Below, piece after piece: positions 23,056 through 42,062 of a stretch of DNA of 64,000 bases (its first letter is position 1; each line of letters begins with the position of its first letter). The notes beneath the pieces were generated by a model, which saw only the letters and a program-made list of their open reading frames with translations, did no database searches and was not told the DNA's origin. The position numbers were made by a program, and so were the translations under genes. Source of the DNA: Dugong dugon (lineage: Eukaryota; Chordata; Mammalia; Sirenia; Dugongidae); assembly GCA_030035585.1 (NCBI GenBank), contig CM057462.1:139464734-139528733 (forward strand), in the 5' to 3' direction.

Positions 23056-24510
23056 CCAAAGACTTTACCAAAAATGTGAAAAGACAAGCTACTGACCGGG
23101 AGAATATCTTCAGAATCCATAAATCCAAAAAGAATATAATAACAAATATATAGATATATATATAACTTGTACACCTTAACAACAAAAAGACAACCCAATC
23201 ATAAAATGGGCAAAGGACTTTAATAGACATTTCACGGAAGAGGATATTCAAATGGACACCAAACACATGAAAAGATGCTCAATGTCATTAGTCATCAGAG
23301 AAATGCAAATCAAAATCACAATGAGATACCATTTCACTCTCATTACGGTAGCTAAGGAGACTTGGTGGTGCAGTGGTTAAGAGTTATGGCTGCTAATCAA
23401 CAGGTCAGCAGTTCAAATCCACCAGCTGCTCCTTGGAAACCCTATGGGACAGTTCTACTCTGTCCTATAGGGTTGTTATGAGTCGAAATCGACTCGATGG
23501 CAACGGGTTAGGATGGCTACGATTAAAAAAACAAAAAAGAAAACAAATATTGGCAAGGATGTGGGGAAATTGAAATGAAAAATGGTACAGCCGTTGTGGA
23601 AAACAGTGTGGTGATTCTTCAAAAAACTTAAAATAGAACTACCATATGACCCAGCAATTCCACTCCTAGGTATATACCCAAAAGACTTGAAAGCAGAGAC
23701 TCAAAAGAGACTTGAACACCAATGTTCATTGCAGCACTATTCACAATAGCCAAAAGGTTGAAACAACCTATATGCCTATCAACAGATGAATGGATAAACA
23801 AAATGTGATACATACGTACAATGCAATACTACTCAGCCAGTAGTGCTACAATATGGATGGAACAGGAAGACATTATACTGAGTGAAATAAGTCAATCACA
23901 AAAGGACAAATATTGTATGACCCCGCTTATATAAAAAGCCAAGAAAAGGCAAATGTATAGACAACAAAGTTTGTTAGTGGTTACCAGGGATGGGAGGGAA
24001 GGGGAAAAGGGGCGGGATAACGATGATGGAAATATTATGTTGATTAAGGGTAGGGCTGCACAGCTGATTGTTGTAATTGCTGTCAATAAGTTGTACACCC
24101 GTAAAAACTTGAATTGGCAAAAGATATGTGATAGATATATTTACCAAAAAAAAAAAAAAGAGTAGCTGCTAAGGCTGCTTATGTACAACCAAAAACCCCG
24201 TGGGATTTGGTTTCTTGGTTTGGAGGTTTAGGGTCATTGTTTCATGGTACATGCCAATTAACTGGCCTAATAACATGTTCAGTGCTTCTGTTCTACCTCC
24301 TAGTTCTGTGCATAGTCCCTGGGGTCATAAAAGCTTGCAAGCGGACATCTAAGCACAACAATTGCTCTTATTTGCCTGGAACGACTGAGGAAGAAGGAGA
24401 GTCAGAAATAGGAGGAGGATGTAGAATGTGTGGCTGATTGCCTCCATGAACAACTGCCTCCTTTGCCATGAGACCAGAAGAACTGGATGGTGTCCGACTA
24501 CCATTACTGA
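23056..24510 (+). mobile_element. Old L1 fragment, forward half (ORF2 end and 3' UTR)
   Basis: Starts with a diverged match to 19657 onward of the full-length L1 (aaagactttaccaaaa). It continues through the ORF2 C-terminal region (ccatatgacccagcaattcc) and a 3' UTR with a G-rich tract (23989-24016), an internal A-run (24146-24160) and aactggatggtgtccgacta near 24481. An AfroSINE interrupts it at 23351-23511. Confidence 0.8.
23351..23511 (+). mobile_element. AfroSINE, short-body type, nested in old L1
   Basis: gacttggtggtgcagtggtt head, ggcagcag-type tRNA block (gtcagcagttcaaatccacc), ccttggaaaccctatgggac body, gagtcgaaatcgactcgatg tail. It splits the L1 ORF2 3' region. Confidence 0.9.
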
Positions 24511-24514
24511 ACAT

Positions 24515-25035
24515 TTTTTTCCTTCTAAATTTTATTTATTTTACTGTTGTTGAGGATACACACAGCAAAACATACACCAATTCAACAGTTTCTACATTTG
24601 CCATTTACTGACACTGATAACATTCTTTGAGTTGTGCAATCATTCCAATCCTCCTTTTCTGAGCTGTTCGTCCCCCATTAACATAAACTCACTGCCTCCT
24701 AAGGTTCCTGTCTAATCTTTTGAGTTGCTGTTGTCAATTTGATTCCATATAGATAGTTCTTAAAAGAGCATAGTGCTCAAGGCAGACCTCTTTTACTAGT
24801 TAAGCTTAACTATTGTTTGGTTTTAAGATGACTTCAGAGGATATTTTTGGTTTAACGTTTAAAGATTATCTTGGGGCAATAGTTTCAGCTGTTCATCCAC
24901 CCTCCATGACTCCAGAAAGTCTAGAGTCCATGAGAATTTGAAATTCTGTTCTGCATTTTCCCCTCTTGATTAGGATTCTTCTATGAATCTTTGATCAAAA
25001 TGTTCATATATTAATCACATAACTGTGTGGGTGGT
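24515..25035 (-). mobile_element. L1 3' UTR fragment, minus strand
   Basis: Pattern of a reversed L1 3' UTR: cacacagcaaaacatacacc, gcaatcattccaatc, then sequence around gtccatgagaatttgaaatt. No coding remains. Subfamily not determined. Confidence 0.5.
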
Positions 25036-25084
25036 TGACCATTCAGTCTTATACTTCTTTGGGTATTAACGTTTACTGTAGGAT

Positions 25085-25245
25085 TACTTAAAGCCCTCGG
25101 CTGCTAACCAAATGGTTGGAGGTTCAAACCCACCAGCCATTCTGCAGGACAAAGATGTGGCTCTCTGCTTCAATAAAGATTTATGCTATGGGTTGGAATT
25201 GACTTGATGGCAGTGAGTTTGGTTTTTTTTTTTTGGTTTGGTGTA
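25085..25245 (+). mobile_element. AfroSINE, 5' truncated
   Basis: Begins inside the head (ctcggctgctaaccaaatgg), then acaaagatgtggctctctgc and gttggaattgacttgatggc with a T-run. Confidence 0.8.
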
Positions 25246-25642
25246 ATTATTGTGTGTCAGATACTGTTCCGGGCACTGGTATATGGGGAAAATAACTCCT
25301 TGCTCCCACTCTTGAGGAGTCCACACTTGGAGGAAATCAATTATGACAACGTGATATGATAATTTTGACAATTTAAGATTGATACTATGAAAATGCAAAA
25401 GAATGCCTATTTCTTTTATAGGCTTCAGAAATAAGGTAAAATTTTAAGTGAATTTTGAAGAATGAGTAGGAACTTAATGAAAAAGAGGGTAAAAGATCAG
25501 TCTTGAATGTGGGTTATGAGGGAAACTATATAGCTGATTCTTTCATTGTGATTCAGAAAGTGAGGGTTTGCTTGGTCAGGGAGCATTCCTTAAAGCCATA
25601 GCTGGTCTAAGTGGCCCTTGGCCAAAGCAAAAAGTAAAACTG

Positions 25643-25815
25643 ACGTGTTGTTAGTTGCTGTTGAGTCAATTCTAACTCATGCTGACTCCATGTGTGCAGA
25701 GCAGAACTGTTCCATGGGGTTTTCAAGGCTGTGAACTTCCGGCAGCAGATCACAAGGCCTGCCTTCCCAGGCGCCCCTGGGTAGATTCGAACCAGCTAAC
25801 CTTTTGGCTAATGGT
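25643..25815 (-). mobile_element. AfroSINE, minus strand
   Basis: gtgttgttagttgctgttga, tgtgtgcagagcagaactgt, then gtagattcgaaccagctaac and the head complement. Confidence 0.85.
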
Positions 25816-25983
25816 CAAAGAGTAATCTGAGGTCAGTAAACAAAAGAAGCATTTCTAAACCTGTCACTAGATTCTGGGCATAGAGCTGGGGATTAAATGA
25901 GGGCAGGAAACGGTGGGTGAACTAAACAAGCTGAAAGAGATTTGTCTGGAATAAATTCTTGCAACAGGCATTGTTTTACATGA

Positions 25984-26187
25984 TTGTTGTTGTTGTTAGT
26001 TGCCATCCAGACTACTCAAACTCACGGCGACCCAATGTGTGTCAGAGGAGAACTGTGCTCTATAAGGTTTTCAAAGCTGTGAACTTTCAGAAGTAGATTG
26101 CCAGGTCTGTCTTTCAAAGTGCCTCTGGGTGGGCTTGAACTGCCAACATTTCAGCTAGTAGTCAAGCGCTTAACCACTTGCATCACT
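25984..26187 (-). mobile_element. AfroSINE, minus strand
   Basis: gttgttgttagttgccatcc, ctcacggcgacccaatgtgt, gcctctgggtgggcttgaac, gcgcttaaccacttgcatca. The (GTT)n end corresponds to the SINE's CAA-rich 3' tail. Confidence 0.9.
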
Positions 26188-27801
26188 GTTTTCACAGAAA
26201 TCTGATAACGATAATGGCAGAAGGTGCATCTGAAGATTCAGAGAGGTGGTGGTAGAGAGCAAGGCTGCAATGAGCTGGTGTTTCTGTCAACTGAGGTAGG
26301 GGGAGAAAAAGTAGCTTAGGGGCAAGATAAGGGAAAGATAAGGATTTTGGTTTGGAGCATACTGAGTGTGAAGTGCCTGTGGGATAGCTATTGAGAAATA
26401 AAAACATTGAAAACATAAGGGCTGTGTTTTCTTATTCATCAAATAGGGAGGACAATGTTTGTCTTTCCTATTCCATAGGGCTGTTGGAAGAGCTTGCATT
26501 AAAGAACAGATATGAAATTGACTTAGGGAGACTATCACGAAAACAACATACAACAGAAATAATGTTTGTTTATTGGAAACTTTCTAAGGAGCAATGGTGA
26601 AAAAAACTAATTACAAATTAATCATACATCTTCAATCTGTTGCTCTACTTCAATCCAAACTCTACTTGAAGGGCAAGAATGTCATTTAATTATAAGAACC
26701 CATTACTTTTGTAAAAATTTGTCTACCTTCTTTTAAAATACATGCTTCATATTCCAAGAATAGTTTCTAATGTAGTTTAATGAAGACATTGGGGAGAGAG
26801 TGGAAGCATTTATTTATTAATTTTTTTTTCACACTGGAGTAGAACCTAATGCATGCCTTCTCAAGTCCTTTGAGGGGGTGGGGAATCAAAGAAAACATCA
26901 GTAACAGAAGCAGCCTCAATTCTCCATTCAACATGACTGACTTTATCTGTATAAGTGTTACTAGAGTCTTTGTTTTTGTTTTTTTTTTATTAAAAAAATA
27001 TTTATTTTCTGTAACTGTAGGGTACATGCATGTCAAATACAATAAATTCTAAACCAAGGCAGGTTTTACAACCTTTTCCTTTTGCTGTTTATGTATTGCC
27101 AAGGCAGCTAATTTCAGAAGAGGAGTTTGCAGTTAAATTTGATAGAGCACACTGCACCGGCTCAATTCCAGTCGGAGTCTTAATGGTTGTCAAAGGGCTG
27201 CGTTAGAGTTATAAGAGAATGTTCTCCAGACTCAAACTGATGTTGGACAGGCCTCATAATAGTGACTCTTGTGTCACCGAATCTGGCAAGAACATGTCCT
27301 AAAGGCTGGATCAGAGAAAAATATATGTGTATATAAATCCTTTAGAGTTTATGTAAGAGAGAACTTATTCTTGAGTTCTTCTGAAGAAAAAATAATACTG
27401 ATAATATTAGCATGTTGATTTATTTTCTTCTCTGAAGTAAGCTGAAGTTCTTGAGGATTGTAAGACAGATGACAGAAATTCGGCATTTGGCATAAAGATA
27501 CTTAATAAGTGTGGAATGAAACTGGATTTCATTGACTTAGCAGTGGCCTTTTGGATCATAGATTTCTTTGAGAAGCTGATGAAAGCTGTAAATCCTCTAC
27601 ATGAAAGAACGCACAGACGTATGTATACACAAAATTTAGCATATATTTTCACAGCGTTCAGACATCCCCAGACTCTAACCCTTGAACTCCAAGTTAAAAA
27701 AAAATCTAAAATAGAGAAATATTAAGAAACATTTATGTTTTTATGTGGAGCAGATGGTGACATTCACTTCCATGGCAGGCTCCTTCTTAGGGGGACCTCT
27801 T
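26188..27801. other. Gene-free sequence
   Basis: A possible MIR core at about 26400-26515. T-runs at 26819-26830 and 26970-27000. No gene or RNA recognised. Confidence 0.4.
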
Positions 27802-27816
27802 TAGATCTCTTTTGAG

Positions 27817-28012
27817 GGAGCCCTGGTGGTGCAGTGGTTAAGTGCTTAGCTGCTAACTGAAAGGTCAGTGGTTGGAACCCACTCGCTGCTCTGTGGGAGA
27901 AAGATGTGGCAGTCTGCTTCTGTAAAAATTACAGCCTTGGAAACTCTATAGGGCATTTCTACTCTTTCATACAGTGTAGCTATGAGTTGAAATTGACTTG
28001 ACATCAATGGCG
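27817..28012 (+). mobile_element. AfroSINE, long-body type, with 15-bp target-site duplication
   Basis: ggagccctggtggtgcagtg head, gggagaaagatgtggcagtc block, gagttgaaattgacttgaca tail. The 15-mer tagatctcttttgag flanks it exactly at 27802-27816 and 28013-28027. Confidence 0.95.
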
Positions 28013-28027
28013 TAGATCTCTTTTGAG

Positions 28028-31000
28028 CTGACTGGACAGCAACCAACAATAGATCTTTTTCAGACCCTCTAAGCATTACCTCCAACCCCACTGTACCGCT
28101 AGCAAACACCCAGTCATTCTTTATCATACAGACTTGTTTATTTTCTTCACAGCACTTAGTACAATCAGACTTTATTTTTCATTAATATTTTTGTTGCAGT
28201 TTGTTACTCCTAGAATATAAGTGCATGAAGATTTTATTTATATTTTGACAGCTATATATCCAGCATCTAGAATAGTGTCTGACACATAGTTTTGCTCAGG
28301 AATAATTTTTTTAAATGAATATATAAATAATGCAGTATTATCTAGCTGGAAAGCTTGTAAACTACCCATCAGTAACATAGATGAACAAGCGTGAAGTTAA
28401 GAACGGTATAGATGAAGAACTGGCTGGATGTGTATTACCAAGTTCAGCAACATGATTGATTTCTATCTCACACTTAAGCTTTAAAATGGTCAGTACTTAT
28501 TTTCTTTGACTCATTTCATGCTTCATTTGCAAGATCATTGTCATGTAATATTTATTTTCTGGAACTGTCTACTGATATATAATATTTACAAGTCTGAATC
28601 TGAATCGTGGTAAGGAATACTATGATAATCTTTTAGTCATTCTTTTAAAATGGGTGTAAGCTTTTCTGGGCATATTATAGTTGTGGTAGGGATGCACCTT
28701 TGTATGGAATTGGATATGTATGTATGGTTTACCAGCAAACTTCTTGTAGCACAAAGATATTCCTGAGAACTATTCCATATTCACCATAATGCTTCACATC
28801 TCTAACTAGGAATAATGCTTTAAGATGGTCATAGTTTTGAAAACTTTTGCCAACATACGACTTTATTCCCTTCTTTTATGTCATTCTCAAGTCATGATGA
28901 ATAAAACTTTAGATTTGTAAAACTTATTTGTACTCAAAGAATCAAGTTTCGATGGTTTTTTTTTTTTTTTGACCAACCAGTTTGACATTTTGGTAATATC
29001 TAAAACTCCAAACAGGATTACAATTCGGCTAAGCCTGACAAAATAGTTCAACCAAAAAGGATAAACTGCATAAAATAATTTCAAGATGTGAGTCAGCTCA
29101 TTCAGCTTGGTAAAGTCAGTTTTGGGGGATAACTTCTTTCTAATATACTAAACAATAGAATAAATAATTTTCCATTCTTTGTTTAAGTGATTGCCATGAA
29201 TTGAATTAATGTTTACTTATAGAGCAACAAACATTTTGGGGAAGTTGATTCTTCTTCCATAAGCTAATGTTTTCATTGTATTTTTTTAATGGAAGTTTAA
29301 TGATTCAAGAGAACAGATTTTATTAAGGCCCAGACCTTCTCTGAAGAGTCAATGATTATGACAATAGACAACAGATTTATGCTGAGCTTAGTTAACTTTA
29401 GAAACAGAAACCATTCCATGATCTTGATTTCCTTGTGAATATGGCCTACTGAACTGAATGATATTTAGTAATACTGATTAAGGCAATGATTAAGATTTTA
29501 GCATCTAACTTTTAATTGATTCTCTCTGCCTAGACTGCTGGATAGATCACTATAGTACCTCTTCTCATGATCCACATATCATGTGATGATGCAGAACATG
29601 AAATAATCTTTGTTTCCAATGTCCATTATTTTATCACATCATAGGTACTCATAGGTAGTGAAGAACATAATCAGGCCTAAGTCGGCAAGATGTCATTTTG
29701 ATACTGTTCTCAAAAGTATCCACATTTCTAAAAGGCTTGGGAACAATTCTGCCAATGACTATATTTTTCATGACTGTTCTCACTTGATGGAATACAGTTC
29801 ATTTTGTTACCAATTACGTTCACATTTAGCATCTGTAGAAACAATTTGGTAATCTGGTGTGTTAAGGAGACCAGTAAGGCTTTTTGAAAATCTATCCTTT
29901 TAGGAGTATAAAGCTAAGGGATTATTATACATAAAACTTACCTTACTAGGACAATAACTGGTTTTACTTTAAGATGAACATAAGCACAGTTTTGTACATT
30001 TGCAGTTTTAAAATAAATCTTGTGTCTGAAAATTTGTACTCGTAAATTTGGTAGTGATTTTCAGATACAAAGAACATTTTCTTATTAGAAGTAATAACAA
30101 TAAGAAACAACATTTTCTCAGAATAAGATTTCATCAGACAGAATACTACCGATTATTAAGGTGAAATGACTCTCGGAATAAGTATGGAGTTAGGAATCAA
30201 AAGTTCTGAGTTTATGATAAATCTTAACTAATCACTACTTATATGCATTTGCCATTATTTTCTCTTCTATCTCTGAATATTGGCAATGCACAGAAATACT
30301 ACCATTCTCTGAACTCATAAATTTAGGTGCAAGTAATAAGCATTGTGATTCAAGTGCCACAAATACAAATAACACACAAACACAATCAGATCATGATCAT
30401 ATTATTATTCTAATGAAATAGCAGTTTGACAATGATACGGTTAATTCAGAAAATACCAGTTACATAATTCATTTAGGATTAAGTATTTCTGAGCTTCGAT
30501 TTCTTTAGTGATTGGATTATGTGGGTGATTTACAAATACTCATCATTTCTCCCATAGAATTTATTTTATTTGTTGGAGATTTTAAAAACCCGTGATTTTT
30601 TAAATAATAAGTTGTTATCTATTTCAGGCACAAAACTGATAATAATTTATTAAGAAAAATGCTTTGTAACTGTAAATGGTTAATGCAACTCACATTTCTG
30701 AACTTTCGCTACCCCCACTTCTAGTGACAATAAACTGCGCTTGCTCTAGCAGCACATACGCTATAAATTGGATATGGTGATGAAGTCTTACATAGAAAAC
30801 AATAAAGTGCTTTACAAGCTACACACCTCACAAATAAGCTGTGAGCAACCAGGTTTTGAATGCACTTGATACCGTATAACATCATTTTTTCTTTTTAAAT
30901 CAAATAATGAAGACCCAAATACACATTAGTGGTCACCTACATAAAAATTCATTCATTTCTGAAAATGATTTAACTTTCCCCTTACAAAGTCTTGATGTAC

Positions 31001-31603
31001 AAAGTATTAGCTGATTATTTTTATGGTGTATATTTAACGACAAGGTAATCTCCTAAATTTTCTACTTCTCAAATACAGAGGAGAACTTACATAAACTTTT
31101 TAAAAGATAAGACAACATTGCAAAAAGGACGCAGAATGGTTATTAAATCATGCTAAACTTTGTAGGACAAAAATAAATTTTTGTTAAAGCTTAACAGTTA
31201 TTTCAGCTTAAGATTGGGTTGTTTAATGCTACAATTTTGACTGTGAAATATTTGAAAATGATGTTTCACTTGTGACATTTAAAATGAATTATTCTTAATT
31301 ATTGATATCTCTTTTCATGTTTTATCTGAATTATTATATCTTTATTTTTCAAAGGATATTTTGGTATTATGTATTAAGCTAAACATTTACAACAATTTAA
31401 GTTATATACTCTTTATTATAGAATATATTTTTAAAATTGTAAAACCAACCCATGTCAGTTTTCATAAAACTGCATTAGGTAAAGTATTTTTAATATATGG
31501 TAAGTATACCCAAAATCAGTGGCATGTTTGATATATAGATTATATGTTTTGTGGGATTCCTAGCATAAAACATTATTAAAGCTTTTCTATTTTTATTAAA
31601 TTA
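28028..31603. other. Repeat-poor AT-rich block downstream of OLFM3
   Basis: About 3.6 kb in which I recognise almost no interspersed repeats. A short L2-like 3' motif lies near 28250-28290 and a U6-like fragment at 30737-30785. Possibly conserved non-coding or distal 3' UTR sequence. No open frame is convincing. Confidence 0.45.
30737..30785 (+). pseudogene. U6 snRNA-like fragment (5' part)
   Basis: gcgcttgctctagcagcaca followed by tacgctataaattgga closely resembles the U6 5' stem-loop (GTGCTCGCTTCGGCAGCACA, then TATACTAAAATTGGA). The central ACAGAGA box and 3' parts are not recognisable. There is no U6-type promoter evident upstream. Most likely a truncated U6 retrocopy; chance similarity is not excluded. 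Confidence 0.5.
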
Positions 31604-31798
31604 TTGCCCTGGTGGCGTATTGGTTAAGCGCTCAGCTGCTAGTCAAAAGTCTACAGTTTGAGCCCGCTAAGCCATTCTGTGGAAGAAAGATGTAGCAGTC
31701 TGCTTCCATAAAGATTACAGCCTTGGAAACCCTATAAGGCAGTTCTACTCTGTCCTAAAGGGTTTCTAGGAGTCAGAATGGACTCTGCAGCAACGGAT
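31604..31798 (+). mobile_element. AfroSINE, long-body type
   Basis: ccctggtggcgtattggtta head, ggaagaaagatgtagcagtc block, gagtcagaatggactctgca tail. Confidence 0.9.
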
Positions 31799-31799
31799 A

Positions 31800-33065
31800 T
31801 TTATGCACGTACAATGAATTAGGGTGACAAGGGGTTGCTATCTCATCTCGTTTTCTGAATTGGTTATTTATATTTTTAAAATTACACACACTCCCATGTC
31901 TTTCCATCATTTCCTTTTGCACACATCTTGTCAATAACTCTCTAGGGCTTGTAATCTAAATCTAAAGAAGAGTGCAGAAAGTTTCTTTTTTAGAGTTTTC
32001 ACACGCGCTTCATTTACTTTGAGAGTCTTGACACGAGTTACGCTATTGGAAGTAGCATGTAATTATATACGTTAAAACACTAATATACTCAATAATGAAG
32101 AATACAATATGTCTGGTTGTATAATCAAAAGAAGATTCAACTCAAATCCAGTTATTTTGTGATTCACTGCATCTTTTGTAAACAACCATATGGGTTGCTT
32201 TCAGTGGAGTGAACAGAGTAACTCAGCCATACTGATCAGTTTTAGCATTCAATGTCAGTGGTCCAATAAACTTGGGGTAAAATAAAGTCTCTATATTAGG
32301 GAGCTGGTCTGATTTCCTTATTAGTTTACAATGCTTAAGTAAAGGGGTAAGCTGAGAAGATACTCCCTTCTTGACAACACTTCAAAACTGGCCCATGATA
32401 ATTACTGAGATTAAACTTCAGTGCATTTTATAAAAAATATTACTTACTTTCACAGAAGTGAAGAGATTCAATTGCACAATGGTGGTTACAATGGTAGAAA
32501 TACATATTGCCAATAAAATGTTAGCAAGAGATTTAAAAATGACTGTACAGCACCGCATTAGAGAATTATGTAACAGCAAAATGATTAATACTATTTTTTC
32601 CAAATAAATAAAATCATCAAATATTTTTGAAATTAAGGAGGGGAAAGTACTCTTTTTAACTCCCACTAAAACATTTTCTGATGTGGAGCAAAAGACATTA
32701 AAAAAATGACAGAATTAAAAAAAAAAAGATATTCATGCATTTAAGCCACCATTAGTCTCTGACTCTAATATAAGGCAGATCATAAACTTTTGCAAAACTA
32801 TGACTTTAGCCACTTAAACTTTTTTTTAATGCTTTTTATGACAAGGACTTGATAGGCCTTATAAATTTAGGAGTTAAGATGTGTTTCCAACAAGCTGTTT
32901 TAGATAGGCTCAGCTGTTTTTTGAAACACACATTTTACAATAAAAATGCTTTGGAGAAATGATGAAAAAGTTATAATAAAACAGGAAAACAAAAACCAGA
33001 AGGGGTCCTATAGAGTTTATCACAAATGACACTGCTTATATCAATGAAAAACAAATCACATTTGT
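31800..33065 (-). other. OLFM3: Probable OLFM3 3' UTR (3' limit not determined)
   Basis: Sequence directly after the OLFM3 stop codon on the minus strand. It is AT-rich, has no repeat that I recognise and no open frame worth calling, as expected for a neuronal gene's 3' UTR. An ATTAAA-type signal on the minus strand (tttaat on the plus strand at 32825-32830) lies about 235 bases after the stop, but nothing singles it out as the true polyadenylation site. I stop the call at the AfroSINE starting near 31604. The real 3' end could be nearer or farther. Confidence 0.4.
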
Positions 33066-41040
<7,975 letters not shown>

Positions 41041-42062
41041 GTTAAAAATCAAAGATGTCACTTGGAGGACTGTCATGGATTGAACTGTGTCCCCCCAAAA
41101 TATCTATCAACTTGGCTGGGTCATGATTCCCAGAGTTGTATGACTGTGTACCATTTTGTAGTTAGATGTGATTTCTTTATGTGTTGTGAACTCTATCACT
41201 ATGATCTAATAAGATGGATTAGCAGCAGCTGTACTGACAAGGTCTACAAGATTAGATTAGACAGTGTCTTAAACCAATCTCTTTTGAGATATAAAAGAGA
41301 GACGTGAGCAGAGACACATAGGAACCTCACACCACCAAGAAAGCAATGCTTAGAGCAGAGCACATCCTGTGGACCTGAGATTCCTGTGCTGAGATGCTCC
41401 CAGACCAAGGGAAGACTGATGCATCACAAGGACCTTCCTCCAGAGCCGACAGAGAGAGAAAGCTATCTCCTGGAGCTAATGCCCTGAATTTGGACTTGTA
41501 GCCTATTGGACTGTGAGAGAATAAACTTCTCTTTGTTAAAGGCATCCACCTGTGGTATTTCTGTTATAGCAGCACTAGACAACTAAGACAAGGACTAAAG
41601 TGTGCCTGACCCAAGCTATGGTATTTTCAATCACCTCAGATGCATGCAGAAGCTAGACAATGAATTAAGGAATACTAAAGAAGAATTGATGCCTTTGAAT
41701 TATGGTGTTGGTGAAGAATATTGAATATACCATGGCCTTCCAGAAGAACAAACAAATCTGTCTTGAAAGAAGTACATCTAGAATGCCCCTTAGAAGTGAT
41801 GATGGCAAGACTTCATCTCATGTACTTTGGACATGTTATCAGGAGGGACCAGTCCCCGGAGAAGGACATCATAGTTGGTAAAGTTGAGGGTCAGAAAAAA
41901 GAGAGGAAGACCCTCAATGAGATGGATTGACACAGTGCCTGCAATGATGGATTGAAACATAGCAACGATTGTGAAGATGATGCAGGACTGGACAGTGTTT
42001 CCTTCTATTGTACACAGGGTTGCTGTGAGTCAGAACCGACTCATCAGCACCTAACAACAACA
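41041..42062 (+). mobile_element. RTE-type LINE remnant (3' part), split by an LTR
   Basis: The left piece is 41041-41070 (aaaatcaaagatgtcacttg) and the right piece 41591-42062 (gtgcctgacccaagctatgg onward). The right piece encodes remnants of an RTE reverse-transcriptase C-terminus, including YFGHVIRRDQS and EGQKKERKTLNEMD. In RTE and BovB elements a GHV/I-R-R motif of this kind lies near the end of the ORF. The 3' end reads gagtcagaaccgactcatca followed by gcacctaacaacaacaa, the same tail type as the AfroSINEs. The copy is heavily decayed. Confidence 0.8.
41071..41590 (+). mobile_element. ERVL/MaLR-like solo LTR with 5-bp target-site duplication
   Basis: 520 bases from tgtcatggattgaactgtgt to aactaagaca (TG...CA). 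It is flanked by AGGAC at 41066-41070 and 41591-41595. ggactgtgagagaataaact and gtggtatttctgttatagca near the end match the general MaLR/ERVL LTR layout, with a poly(A)-signal-like aataaa at about 41520. No internal retroviral sequence is present, so it is a recombined solo LTR. Confidence 0.85.
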
